From Ravibacter sp037191015 (lineage in GTDB: Bacteria; Bacteroidota; Bacteroidia; Cytophagales; Spirosomataceae): a stretch of DNA of 64,000 bases. How positions within the stretch are numbered: the stretch's first letter is position 1; every line of letters starts with the position of its first letter. Below, piece after piece: positions 17,835 through 25,197 of the stretch. The position numbers and the translations under genes were made by a program. The notes below the pieces were generated by a model. That model was not told the DNA's origin, did not search any database, and saw only the letters and a program-made list of their open reading frames with translations. The stretch is from positions 310,001 to 374,000 of the forward strand of contig JBBCKD010000027.1 in assembly GCA_037191015.1 (NCBI GenBank), read 5' to 3'.

Positions 17835-18680
17835 ATGGAAAGACGGACATTCATTAACAAAGCGCTTTGGGGACTAACGGGGACCGGCTTCCTGGCAGGA
17901 CTGTACACCTGGAAAATTGAACCTTTCTGGCTGGAATTTACAAGGGTAAAAATGCCGGTAAAGAATTTACCGGGAAGCCTGGCAGGAAAAACCGTGATGC
18001 AAATCAGCGACATTCATATCGGGAAGAGATTTGACTACAGGTTCATCATTGATTCTTTCAGGAAAGCCCGGGAATTCAACCCGGATTTCGTGGTCTATAC
18101 CGGCGACTATGTAAACACCTACAAAGATAAAGTTCTGTACAGGGAACTGGCTGAAGTATTGGAAAACGCGGTGAAGGGAAGACTGGGAACTATCGGGGTT
18201 CTTGGAAATCATGACTACGGGAAGGATTGGGCCGAAAACCAGGTAGCCGATAACGTTTCCAGGGTGCTGACCGAACACGGAATAACAGTTTTGAGAAACC
18301 AGGAAAAGGATTTTCACGGACTCAACTTTATCGGATTTGACGACTACTGGGGCGTAAACTTCAAACCGGAACTGGTGATGACGCAATTCGACAGTCAAAA
18401 AGCCAATATTGTACTGTGTCATAACCCGGATGTCTGCGATCTGGACGTATGGGGGAATTATGATAGCTGGATCTTATCGGGGCATACGCACGGCGGACAA
18501 TGTAAGCCTCCCTTCCTTCCCCCGCCGGTACTGCCGGTTCAGAATAAAAAGTACTCCGCAGGACTCATTGACTTAAGCAATGAAAGGAAACTATACATCA
18601 ACCGGGCTTTGGGCCATCTCTGGCAGGTCAGGTTTAACGTAAGACCTGAGATTACGATTTTTGAACTTGAAGAAAGCTAA
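17835..18680 (+). CDS. Membrane-anchored calcineurin-like metallophosphoesterase (YkuE-type)
   Basis: A 281-residue dinuclear-metal phosphoesterase. All family motifs are present: DIHIG (Asp and His), GDYVN (Asp), GNHDYG (Asn, His-Asp), CHNPD (His) and SGHTHGGQ (two His). An N-terminal hydrophobic stretch after MERRTFINKALWG resembles a TAT-like or anchor signal, as in YkuE-type proteins, which act on phospholipid headgroups or UDP-linked lipids at the membrane outer face. The substrate is unproven. A decayed AHSA1 gene begins directly at its stop codon, so the DNA downstream has been rearranged. Confidence 0.85.
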   Translation: MERRTFINKALWGLTGTGFLAGLYTWKIEPFWLEFTRVKMPVKNLPGSLAGKTVMQISDIHIGKRFDYRFIIDSFRKAREFNPDFVVYTGDYVNTYKDKVLYRELAEVLENAVKGRLGTIGVLGNHDYGKDWAENQVADNVSRVLTEHGITVLRNQEKDFHGLNFIGFDDYWGVNFKPELVMTQFDSQKANIVLCHNPDVCDLDVWGNYDSWILSGHTHGGQCKPPFLPPPVLPVQNKKYSAGLIDLSNERKLYINRALGHLWQVRFNVRPEITIFELEES

Positions 18681-19001
18681 GATTGGCGGCGGATACACCA
18701 TGTCACTTTTCTACCTCGATCCCGAAACAGCAGGCAAACATCGGGAAACGAAGACCGGTATTCCGCAAGATTCGTTGAATTAAGCCTTATGAAAAAATTG
18801 TTCAGGCGATTAACTTCCGGTCAGATAAAAGTGAGTTTACCGACGAAATGACGATGGAGGTATTTTTAGAAGAGGCTGAAGACGACGCAACAAAGGTAAC
18901 CATCGTTTTCAAAAATATCCCGGCAGGTGTCGACCCGAAAGATAACGAAGCCGGGACAGAAATCGCTTGAAAAATTAACCCGTTATGTAACTTCTGAGTA
19001 G
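18681..19001 (+). pseudogene. Decayed SRPBCC/AHSA1-domain gene (5'-truncated, three frameshifts)
   Basis: Reading across frames recovers most of an AHSA1-like protein. Frame one gives IGGGYTMSLFYLDPETAGKH from 18682. The next frame gives RYSARFVEL from 18756. A third frame gives KPYEKIVQAINF, then EMTMEVFLEEA, VTIVFKNIPAGV and NEAGTE up to 18962. A last shift gives SLEKLTRYVTSE and a stop at 18999-19001. These are the ordered C-terminal motifs of AHSA1/SRPBCC proteins. The N-terminal 40% is missing because the fragment abuts the stop of the metallophosphoesterase. It cannot make the full protein unless the shifts are sequencing errors. Confidence 0.75.
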
Positions 19002-19003
19002 CC

Positions 19004-19918
19004 TCACGGGACATCTCTGCCGGGTTTTTCGGTAGCAGTTCTGGAAGATAACCAGCAAAGTACGGACCCGACACAGACCATTAAAGAGCCTTTCCAGAAA
19101 GAAAATCCTAATGTCGTCGACAAAAGCACGGAAGACAGAGCCGACGACAAAACAGGAATAAAATAAGATGCACCGGTTAACACCGTGACATTCCCGCCTA
19201 TAATGCCGACATTCCAGGCAGCATAGCCAAATCCCATCGCAATTGCAGCCAATATAAGATAGGTAACGGATGAAATATTAAAATCCATCACACCCTCATT
19301 GCCGGTCAAAAGATACTTTCCCCATAAAACAATAGCTACCAACATAAAAAACAGCGTGATGCCGTTTATCCCGTTAGAGATCCGGATGGTCAATACACAA
19401 TAGGCAGCCCAGAGAAAAGCGCCCAGAAATGCCAGGCCATAGCTTAAAGGATTCGTTTTCAAATTGTTAAACATCTCTGTTAAGTCCAAACCCTCATCTC
19501 CGGCCAATACCCACACAATGCCGATCGCCGAAAGGATAACCCCGGGAACGATCGTCCAGTTTGCTTTCTTGGTATGAAAAATAATAGTCGCCACCATCGT
19601 CAGGGTCGGCCAGAGATAATTCACCATCCCGACTTCTATGGCCTGCTTACTGTTTGTGGAATAGCCGATCGACAACGCAAGGCAAAGCTCATAGGAAACC
19701 ATCAGCAATCCTCCCCAGATCAGGTATGTCCTGGGAAAATTTCTGAGAGGGACCCAGCCTACCGAAAACAATAGCAAAAAAGCGCCACCGGTATATATCA
19801 GCGCAGAACCTCCCGTTGCCCCGAAAGCCTGAGTGACTTCCTTAATTAACCCCACAATAGAGCTCCACAATAAAATCGCGCAGAACCCGGTAATGGTTGC
19901 CTTTGTCTGTTTGGTCAT
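19004..19918 (-). CDS. yddG: EamA/DMT-family exporter, YddG-type aromatic amino acid exporter
   Basis: A 304-residue, ten-helix drug/metabolite transporter of the inner membrane. The N-terminus ATITGFCAILLWSSIVGLIKEVTQ and the block YELCLALSIGYSTNSKQAIEVGMVNYLWP match YddG, which exports aromatic amino acids and related compounds. Two EamA halves are visible, the second beginning at SYGLAFLGAFLWAAYCVLT. The end of the gene lies 2 bp from the convergent AHSA1 remnant. The HugZ-type gene lies 45 bp upstream on the same strand, so the two may be co-transcribed. Confidence 0.82.
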   Translation of the reverse strand: MTKQTKATITGFCAILLWSSIVGLIKEVTQAFGATGGSALIYTGGAFLLLFSVGWVPLRNFPRTYLIWGGLLMVSYELCLALSIGYSTNSKQAIEVGMVNYLWPTLTMVATIIFHTKKANWTIVPGVILSAIGIVWVLAGDEGLDLTEMFNNLKTNPLSYGLAFLGAFLWAAYCVLTIRISNGINGITLFFMLVAIVLWGKYLLTGNEGVMDFNISSVTYLILAAIAMGFGYAAWNVGIIGGNVTVLTGASYFIPVLSSALSSVLLSTTLGFSFWKGSLMVCVGSVLCWLSSRTATEKPGRDVP

Positions 19919-19963
19919 CTAAATTTCCCGAGGTAATCTCCGGCATGGGTTTGCCCACACGTT

Positions 19964-20512
19964 TCAGGCATTCTCCGATGCTACGGTATGCCCCACATCA
20001 TTCCGGTGCTCGATAATTTCCAGGTTTTCGTTTACATAATAGGCGCTGCCGAAGCCATTTACATACGACGCCTTTTTTGGAGTTAGCCTGATCATAATGA
20101 AATCTTCCAGCCCGGCAAGGATATCCAGCACCCCTCCGTGGGACTCCTTGAGCTTTTCGATACCCAGGTCCCATTCGCTTGTTCCCCTGTCTACCCGGCT
20201 GGCAACAGCGTCAATAGTGAGCCTCTCGCGGGCATAAATCTGCTTTGCATTGACCTCATCCTCGATAAACATGACCGACGCCCTTTTTGTTTCCACAAGG
20301 TTGGCAGTATGGCGTGACATAAATGATACCAGGATATACAGCTCATTGCCGATGCGCACAACGGGGGCATAGCTTGCGTTCGGAGCTCCCCCGGCATCAA
20401 CGGTCCCCAGGATCACGGACCTGCATTTGGCAATAAGCTCGTTTACTTTCGGCGTCCGCGGCTTTACCTTCTTTTGAGCAGCTCTGGCCGATGCACTCTG
20501 TATTTCACTCAT
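19964..20512 (-). CDS. HugZ/HutZ-type heme-utilisation protein (PNPOx-like split barrel)
   Basis: A 182-residue split-barrel protein. The N-terminal part (RSVILGTVDAGGAPNASYAPVV) and SRHTANLVETKRASVMFIEDE are the pyridoxamine-oxidase-like fold. The C-terminal FIMIRLTPKKASYVNGFGSAYYV carries the GFG(K/S)AY motif of HugZ/HutZ proteins, which bind and degrade heme to release iron in the cytoplasm. Two histidines near the end (IEHRND, VGHTV) are in the region of the HutZ heme ligand. No heme transporter is adjacent; a general FMN or heme-binding role is the alternative. Confidence 0.75.
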   Translation of the reverse strand: MSEIQSASARAAQKKVKPRTPKVNELIAKCRSVILGTVDAGGAPNASYAPVVRIGNELYILVSFMSRHTANLVETKRASVMFIEDEVNAKQIYARERLTIDAVASRVDRGTSEWDLGIEKLKESHGGVLDILAGLEDFIMIRLTPKKASYVNGFGSAYYVNENLEIIEHRNDVGHTVASENA

Positions 20513-20690
20513 GATTGTTTTTGGGTTAAAATCAATTTTTCATTGCCTGCGGGGCATCTTAACAGTTCACCGCAGTTGATCCGGTACATCAGCCAGTCGG
20601 ACAATCGAAGCTCTCAAACAGGATATACCGGAAACATTGCAGAAATTTAACCTTTTAAGTGGAAACTTCTGACAGGCGACGGCTTTTTCC

Positions 20691-20720
20691 TTTGGAACTT
20701 TTGAGTATCTTGTATTTTTA
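20691..20720 (+). promoter_or_regulatory. Candidate promoter for the alpha/beta hydrolase
   Basis: TTTG at 20691-20694, an 18-bp spacer and TATTTTTA at 20713-20720 (one mismatch to TAnnTTTG) lie 40 bp before the ATG at 20761. The rest of the 248-bp divergent gap (20513-20760) shows no further structure. Confidence 0.4.
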
Positions 20721-20760
20721 ACCGCTGCTCCGGCGTTACACAAAATTTTTCATCCCGTTA

Positions 20761-21528
20761 ATGAACACACCTGTCCGATTCCTGTATAGGCTCCGTTTTC
20801 TCTTCATGCTGCTGGCCTGTCCCGTTTCCATCGCTTCCGCCCAATCCAAACCTGTTTTTGTCCTGGTGCACGGCGCCTGGGGAGGAAGCTGGGCATTTAA
20901 AAATGCCGATTCCATTCTTACCTCACAGGGCTTCAGCGTGTACCGTCCCAGCCTGACCGGTCAGGGAGAACGCGTTCACCTGAGCTCTCCGGACATCGAT
21001 CTGAATACCCACATACTGGATGTTGTGAACACGATCCTGTTTGAAGACCTTCGCGACATCGTGCTGGTGGGCCACAGCTACGGCGGAATGGTCATTACCG
21101 GCGTGGCCGACAGCATTCCGGAACGGATCAGACGCCTGGTATACCTCGATGCCTTCGTGCCCGACAACGGGCAAAGCCTGACGACCTCGCGGGGCCCCAA
21201 CGGGCAGCTCGGCCCGGAACGGTCTTCCAAAAACGGGTTTGTTATCCCCGGGTGGATAAAAGAAGACGCACCGATACCCCGCGATGTTCCGCAATCTCTG
21301 AAGACCTTTACTACCCCGGTATCGTGGAAAAACCCGAAAGTAAAAGCGCTTCCCGCTACCTACATACTGACTGTAGACCCGGGCAAAAAACCGGAAGAGG
21401 ACGCATTCTTTATCTTTTCGGAAAGGGCAAAAGCGCGGGGGTGGAAAACACTGGAGATGACAGCCGATCATAACCCGCAATGGAGCAGGCTGAAAGAGCT
21501 GACCGGGCTGCTTGCCGGCGAAAAATAA
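20761..21528 (+). CDS. Secreted alpha/beta hydrolase (salicylate/pyrethroid-esterase-like)
   Basis: A 255-residue exported serine hydrolase. The signal peptide covers about residues 1-27 (cleavage near ASAQ). PVFVLVHGAWGGSWAF gives the oxyanion HGxW motif, VLVGHSYGGMV the nucleophile Ser, LVYLDAFVPDNGQSL the conserved family strand, and ADHNPQWSRL the catalytic His near the end. The pattern is that of the plant-MES/EstC-like group that hydrolyses small esters. It stands alone with its own candidate promoter. The substrate is unknown. Confidence 0.85.
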   Translation: MNTPVRFLYRLRFLFMLLACPVSIASAQSKPVFVLVHGAWGGSWAFKNADSILTSQGFSVYRPSLTGQGERVHLSSPDIDLNTHILDVVNTILFEDLRDIVLVGHSYGGMVITGVADSIPERIRRLVYLDAFVPDNGQSLTTSRGPNGQLGPERSSKNGFVIPGWIKEDAPIPRDVPQSLKTFTTPVSWKNPKVKALPATYILTVDPGKKPEEDAFFIFSERAKARGWKTLEMTADHNPQWSRLKELTGLLAGEK

Positions 21529-21634
21529 ACAACATTAATATAATGGAAACTAAAAAAGCGCTGATGTTTGCTTTTACAGTTTCGCGACTGACGCATAAAA
21601 CTTACTACGACAAAAAAACGAGAGGTAGTTCAAT

Positions 21635-22012
21635 ATGGAAAAGACAATCACAAGAGAAAATGTTGTTGAAGCGGAAAACAAACTCTTTTCGGCTCAGCTT
21701 GTAAGCAATGTCGAGGCCCTTGACCAACTATTGCACGACGACTTGATTGCAGTTTCACCGACAGGAGAAATTGTAACCAAGGAAATGGACTTAGCCTCAC
21801 ATAGAGCGAAAACCATGATCATTGAAGACGCTTCAACAGAAATTAACGACATTAGAATAACAGGCGACACGGCGCTTTCAATCGTCACTATGACAGCGAA
21901 AGGAAAAGTAATGGGAACGCCGCTGGAAGGAAAATTCCGCTATTTCAGGGTTTGGAAACGCTTTGACGGTACATTGAAAGTGATTGGAGCAAGTTTTATG
22001 CAGCTACCGTAG
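21635..22012 (+). CDS. NTF2-like (DUF4440-type) small protein
   Basis: A 125-residue cone-shaped NTF2-fold protein. The order is typical: an N-terminal helix (NVVEAENKLFSAQLVSNVEAL), DQLLHDDLIAVSPTGEIVTKEM, ISIVTMTAKGKV-like central strands, and FRYFRVWKRFDGTLKVIGASF as the closing sheet. Such proteins are enzymes or binding modules for small ligands. Base composition from here to about 25.1 kb is more AT-rich than in the flanks. The gene starts 106 bp after the hydrolase and ends 46 bp from the convergent Rpn tail fragment. Confidence 0.75.
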   Translation: MEKTITRENVVEAENKLFSAQLVSNVEALDQLLHDDLIAVSPTGEIVTKEMDLASHRAKTMIIEDASTEINDIRITGDTALSIVTMTAKGKVMGTPLEGKFRYFRVWKRFDGTLKVIGASFMQLP

Positions 22013-22058
22013 AATCGTGCCTGCCGCTAACACTGGCAACCGTTGCACAACTGTTTGG

Positions 22059-22304
22059 TCACTTACCGGCTTCCATTTCTCTGCGAATACGGGTTACGTA
22101 CTCAGGGGTTACTTCCTGGATTTTACAGATAACCTCTGTTTCGAACCCTTCACGGATCATATTGCGAACGGCCTTTTCGCGTTCTTCCCGACGACCTTTC
22201 AGGTGTCCCTCCTGAAGCCCCTCTTTCCTGCCTTTCTCTACAAAAATATCCAGTGTAGACTGGACGTCTGCCCTCATAACAGTATCTTTTATTTTTCGTG
22301 GCAA
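22059..22304 (-). pseudogene. Orphan C-terminal tail of an Rpn-family nuclease (partial duplication)
   Basis: An 81-codon reading frame with only a TTG start. Its last 40 residues (AVRNMIREGFETEVICKIQEV... ending REMEAGK) nearly repeat the C-terminus of the intact Rpn gene 50 bp upstream (AVRNMIRERFETEVICKIQEV... ending KEMERGK). The DNA at about 22071-22180 and 22360-22470 is almost identical. The preceding part (LPRKIKDTVMRADVQSTLDIFVEKGRKEG) resembles the tail of another Rpn copy. It has no nuclease core and is most likely the remnant of a tandem Rpn gene lost by deletion. Confidence 0.65.
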
Positions 22305-22350
22305 TGCGTGTACAATCGTTGAATCAATATAGAGATCATTAACTACTTAG

Positions 22351-23259
22351 TCACTTTCCTCTTTCCATTTCTTTGCGAATACGGGTTACGTACTCAGGGG
22401 TTACTTCCTGGATTTTACAGATAACTTCTGTTTCGAACCTTTCACGGATCATATTGCGGACAGCTCTTTCCGTTTTTTGCTCCATACCCAACTCCTTGCC
22501 TTCCTCCAGGAAATAATCCGCTGTAGTCATAGCTCTCTTTTTTATTGTTGCAGGCGCCATATCGATGATTTCTAGAATTTCCTCCTGTTTTAATCCGCTA
22601 GTTACAAATATATAAATGAAGAGACTGGTTTGCAAGTCCGCACCAGTGTCTCCTGCAAGCTCCAATATTAAGGGCATCCATTCCTGAGGGTCACCTTTTA
22701 ACATACTGTATTTCAACGCCAAAAACGACGCTGCCAGAAATTTATTATGCAATGCCTGGATAGCCTCATCCGAAATCTCTCCCAGGTTGTGATAGACATA
22801 TTCATAATCCGGGATAAACCGGCGAAGCTCGGGATCCAGGTCTTCAAAAAGGTTACTCAACGTTCTGTACTCCCACTTTTCCTTGCCATGGTATAGAAGA
22901 ACCGGGATGATCAGCGATAGCTTTTTCTCCTTATTGCTGACCTGCTTTAACAACCCCGAGAATATATAAGCTCCTACCTGTATGGGCGTATATTTATCGA
23001 TATAACTCTTGTGCTCGATTAACAGCGAAATCTTAATCGTACCGCTGCCATCTCTCAGGATACAGGAGTAAACGATATCAGATACCCTCTTCCTTAGCTC
23101 TTTGGAAACGTAGGTATCCGGAAGCTGGGTTAAGGTAGAGAAATCCAACCTTTCCACTATATACGCAGGCAAAGCAGTACAGAAGTAATCGATGGCGATC
23201 TGCTTATCGGCCAGGATGGCCCTTATAAAAGTATCGTGTACAGCGGTAGGTTTATTCAT
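22351..23259 (-). CDS. Rpn-family recombination-promoting nuclease/putative transposase (PD-(D/E)XK)
   Basis: A 302-residue protein of the Rpn/Transposase_31 group, restriction-like endonucleases reported to promote RecA-independent recombination. VHDTFIRAILADKQIAIDYF opens the domain. RVSDIVYS supplies the Asp and LLIEHKSY the Glu-x-Lys of the PD-(D/E)XK centre. The C-terminal 60 residues are a variable charged tail. I start at the ATG at 23259; an in-frame start at 23304 adds 15 hydrophobic residues that match no family pattern. It lies in the AT-rich accessory island, divergent from symE. Confidence 0.85.
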   Translation of the reverse strand: MNKPTAVHDTFIRAILADKQIAIDYFCTALPAYIVERLDFSTLTQLPDTYVSKELRKRVSDIVYSCILRDGSGTIKISLLIEHKSYIDKYTPIQVGAYIFSGLLKQVSNKEKKLSLIIPVLLYHGKEKWEYRTLSNLFEDLDPELRRFIPDYEYVYHNLGEISDEAIQALHNKFLAASFLALKYSMLKGDPQEWMPLILELAGDTGADLQTSLFIYIFVTSGLKQEEILEIIDMAPATIKKRAMTTADYFLEEGKELGMEQKTERAVRNMIRERFETEVICKIQEVTPEYVTRIRKEMERGK

Positions 23260-23332
23260 AAAGTATAGTATTGATAGCGTTATAAAGATAAGACTTTTGG
23301 ACAACGGTTGTTACCAATCTTTACTCATCTTC

Positions 23333-23354
23333 TTACCTCAAAAAATTGAGGTAA
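23333..23354. promoter_or_regulatory. 22-bp perfect palindrome between rpn and symE
   Basis: TTACCTCAA at 23333-23341, a 4-base A loop and TTGAGGTAA at 23346-23354 form perfect 9-bp arms. It lies 74 bp upstream of the Rpn start and 32 bp upstream of the predicted symE -7 element, a good place for an operator acting on both genes. No T-run follows on either strand that would suggest a terminator. Confidence 0.6.
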
Positions 23355-23385
23355 TAGCTGGCAAGGTGTTTCGCTTTGGTTTTCC

Positions 23386-23393
23386 TATCTTTG
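23386..23393 (+). promoter_or_regulatory. symE: -7 promoter element for the symE transcript
   Basis: TATCTTTG matches TAnnTTTG exactly. Predicted transcription start is at about 23400, inside a degenerate copy of the symE start region (23397-23416). No convincing -33 TTG is seen at the expected distance. Confidence 0.5.
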
Positions 23394-23396
23394 ATA

Positions 23397-23545
23397 TGCG
23401 AACTAATAAAACAAAATCATGATCAATTCATTAATTTTCGGAACTAGAGATATAGCCTGGCGGAGAATGGGTGCAAGTCCCATACTTTCAAACTTCGTTT
23501 TGTTGGTTCGCAGCACCGCCAGGTGTCTTTTAAAAAACAAAAATT
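23397..23545 (+). ncRNA. Structured symE leader with an internal anti-start segment
   Basis: Segment A (23397-23416) resembles the symE start. Segment B (23493-23512) is the reverse complement of the symE start region 23547-23566, with 19 continuous pairs including one G-U. B can also pair with A, less well. B lies in the loop of a 9-bp stem made of GCCTGGCGG (23455-23463) and CCGCCAGGT (23516-23524), which also holds a small hairpin ATGGG/CCCAT (23467-23483) with a T-arm-like loop. If transcribed, B would cover the symE start codon. Function is inferred. Confidence 0.5.
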
Positions 23546-23758
23546 ATGCGAACCAGCAAAACGAAAACCCTCAGGCGCCCCGATGTACGCAGCCTGAAGA
23601 TCCAACCCAAAACAAGGTTTAACAAGTACAGCCAACGCGATGTGCCGGAAATAAAGCTCTGCGGCGACTGGTTGCAGCAGCTCGGTTTCGAATCGGGTGC
23701 CAGAGTAACGGTAACCTCTATGCCGCAACTACTGATTATCAGGCCGACGGGAGAATAG
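23546..23758 (+). CDS. symE: SymE-family toxin-like protein
   Basis: A 70-residue basic protein with the SymE (type I toxin) fold: YSQRDVPEIKLCGDWLQQLGFESGARVTV followed by MPQLLIIRPTGE (first block: EIKLCGDWL is the family core). SymE of E. coli is an AbrB-related protein whose overproduction blocks growth through nucleic-acid damage and which is repressed by the antisense RNA SymR. Here the leader contains a self-complementary anti-start segment, which could play the SymR role in cis. A hairpin terminator follows 13 bp after the stop. The 16 N-terminal residues are Lys/Arg/Thr-rich. Confidence 0.8.
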   Translation: MRTSKTKTLRRPDVRSLKIQPKTRFNKYSQRDVPEIKLCGDWLQQLGFESGARVTVTSMPQLLIIRPTGE

Positions 23759-23771
23759 GACGGAGAAGGCT

Positions 23772-23803
23772 AGCCGCTGACTGTGAGGGTTGGCGGCTTT
23801 TTT
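23772..23803 (+). terminator. Rho-independent terminator after symE
   Basis: AGCCGC at 23772-23777 pairs with GCGGCT at 23793-23798, followed by a run of six T residues. It closes the symE transcript. Confidence 0.75.
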
Positions 23804-24228
23804 GTGGATTGAATGGAAGCTTAGTCTTAATTACTCCTTTTACTCGCTATCATTTGACATTCAAAGATTAGGGCTTCTAATGCTGTTTAATCAATTTCTA
23901 TAAATATTTGAGCAAATAAATTTATTTTATTCAATAATAGCGTTTTATTGAGGATTGCTACCTATACTCCTTTATCTAATTATGATTTTGGGAGCTAATC
24001 TTTTCCATTATTACCTCCCATCATACAAGCTGGGATCCAGTGAGTGTTTATAGCGTTTGAAAGTGTTTGCTTCAAGGAAGTGAATTAAGCAGTTGCAAAT
24101 GGTTATAAATCCGGGAATAAAGCGGATTAAGTAGATTTTATACTGATAGGATCGTGAGGTAGTTGCGTAAATAAATAAGTTAGTTGCAAGCAACTGACGA
24201 CCTTACAAAATTGACAGAACAAAATATC
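23804..24228. other. AT-rich intergenic stretch without a recognisable gene
   Basis: No convincing ORF or structured RNA is seen. The base composition is visibly AT-rich. A GTTGC/GCAAC palindrome (24183-24194) lies 35 bp before the HEPN-like gene. This may be degraded accessory DNA. Confidence 0.5.
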
Positions 24229-24639
24229 ATGAAAAAAATATCCAACGCACAACTAATTGACGAAACGACAAACGGGCTAAATTTTTTGTCGCAAAAATTG
24301 GAATCTAAAGAATATAGTGGCGGGATTATTGGACCTGCAGCAAGTTCATTGTTCTTGACAATTCTGTTAATCCACGTTGACTACAAAAAAATGCCACTCA
24401 ACGAAAATAATCTGCTAAAGGACTTTTATAAATTTTCTACTAAGAAAACCTTAAACGACTTTGAATTAATTGGCTGTATGCGGCACGCTTTAGCACACAG
24501 CGACTTTAGTTTTGAACTTGACTTTCTCACATTCAAAAGTGACAAATTTGGGACGTTACAAATTCCGTATTCTAACGTTACATCTTTGACAAATACAATG
24601 TTCATTATTTTCAACAAGCTTAAAGAAAATCTAAACTAA
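24229..24639 (+). CDS. Small HEPN-like protein
   Basis: A 136-residue, mostly helical protein of low GC. Residues 84-90 read MRHALAH, matching the R-x4-6-H motif (Arg85, His90) that forms the RNase site of HEPN domains, at the expected place after the third helix (LNDFELIGC). A hydrophobic helix LFLTILLIHVDY precedes it. HEPN proteins often serve as RNase toxins in defence or toxin-antitoxin pairs, but no nucleotidyltransferase (MNT) partner is adjacent. I chose the ATG at 24229 over an upstream TTG. The assignment rests mainly on one motif. Confidence 0.5.
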   Translation: MKKISNAQLIDETTNGLNFLSQKLESKEYSGGIIGPAASSLFLTILLIHVDYKKMPLNENNLLKDFYKFSTKKTLNDFELIGCMRHALAHSDFSFELDFLTFKSDKFGTLQIPYSNVTSLTNTMFIIFNKLKENLN

Positions 24640-24810
24640 AATGACAACCGACCATATAATGAGGTGTCGGCTTCGGATTCAGGTTTGCGGTAAAACCCCA
24701 CCCGGATACCGGGCTCTGAACCATCAGCTGTAGAAGCTCTGACGCCAGAGCCTTATAGAATCGACAAAAAAGAAAGTTATTTTTGACAGAAACCTTAGAC
24801 AAGTCGAAGA

Positions 24811-25116
24811 GTGAAATTACCGAAGTATCCGTTGGCATCGAGCGACAAGCTGATGACCTTTGAATTCATCAGCGAAGGTCCAAAAGGGCTTATTCATAAA
24901 CTTGTACAATACCAGCCAACCAATGTGAAAGACGTTTACAATCTTGCATTTGGCGACAAAGATCATGCAACGGGGGACATTGACGATACGGTGATTTCTA
25001 ACAACGGGGACAGCGAGAAGGTATTGGTTACCGTTGTAGCAACGATTTATGCCTTTACGGATAAGTATCCTAATGCTTGGGTTTATGCCACAGGAAGCAC
25101 CAAAGCCCTTTTGTAA
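24811..25116 (+). CDS. DUF6934-like protein, apparently shortened at the C-terminus
   Basis: A 101-residue protein starting at GTG. The blocks LMTFEFISEGPKGLIHKLVQY, NLAFGDKDHATGDIDDTVISNNGDSEKV (first half characteristic) and PNAWVYATGST follow the DUF6934 pattern as I remember it. Members usually continue after the GST motif with a further 40-50 residues, whereas this one stops after KALL. It is therefore probably truncated by a frameshift or deletion. The preceding 171 bp hold two small hairpins (CCCGG/CCGGG near 24706-24718 and GCTCTG/CAGAGC at 24736-24751) but no promoter I trust. Function unknown. Confidence 0.5.
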   Translation: MKLPKYPLASSDKLMTFEFISEGPKGLIHKLVQYQPTNVKDVYNLAFGDKDHATGDIDDTVISNNGDSEKVLVTVVATIYAFTDKYPNAWVYATGSTKALL

Positions 25117-25197
25117 TTCTCCCTTCCCCACTTTTATCCCTTTCCCTAGCTTTTTTTGCATTTTCTCCTTAAAATTATCCCATGGAGGAAAATCAAC

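Noticed and set aside
22013..22058. attC-like recombination site (CCGCTAACA motif) downstream of the NTF2-like gene
   Set aside because: Only one partial motif is visible, the complementary end is missing, and there is no integrase in the window.
23455..23524. Cobalamin riboswitch or tRNA in the symE leader (GGTGCAAGTCC motif)
   Set aside because: Too short for a cobalamin aptamer, with no B12-box order. The T-arm-like hairpin is not followed by an acceptor strand, and no D-arm or anticodon arm fits.
24011..24193. 60-codon minus-strand frame in the AT-rich gap
   Set aside because: No domain or promoter, and its composition matches the surrounding AT-rich non-coding DNA.
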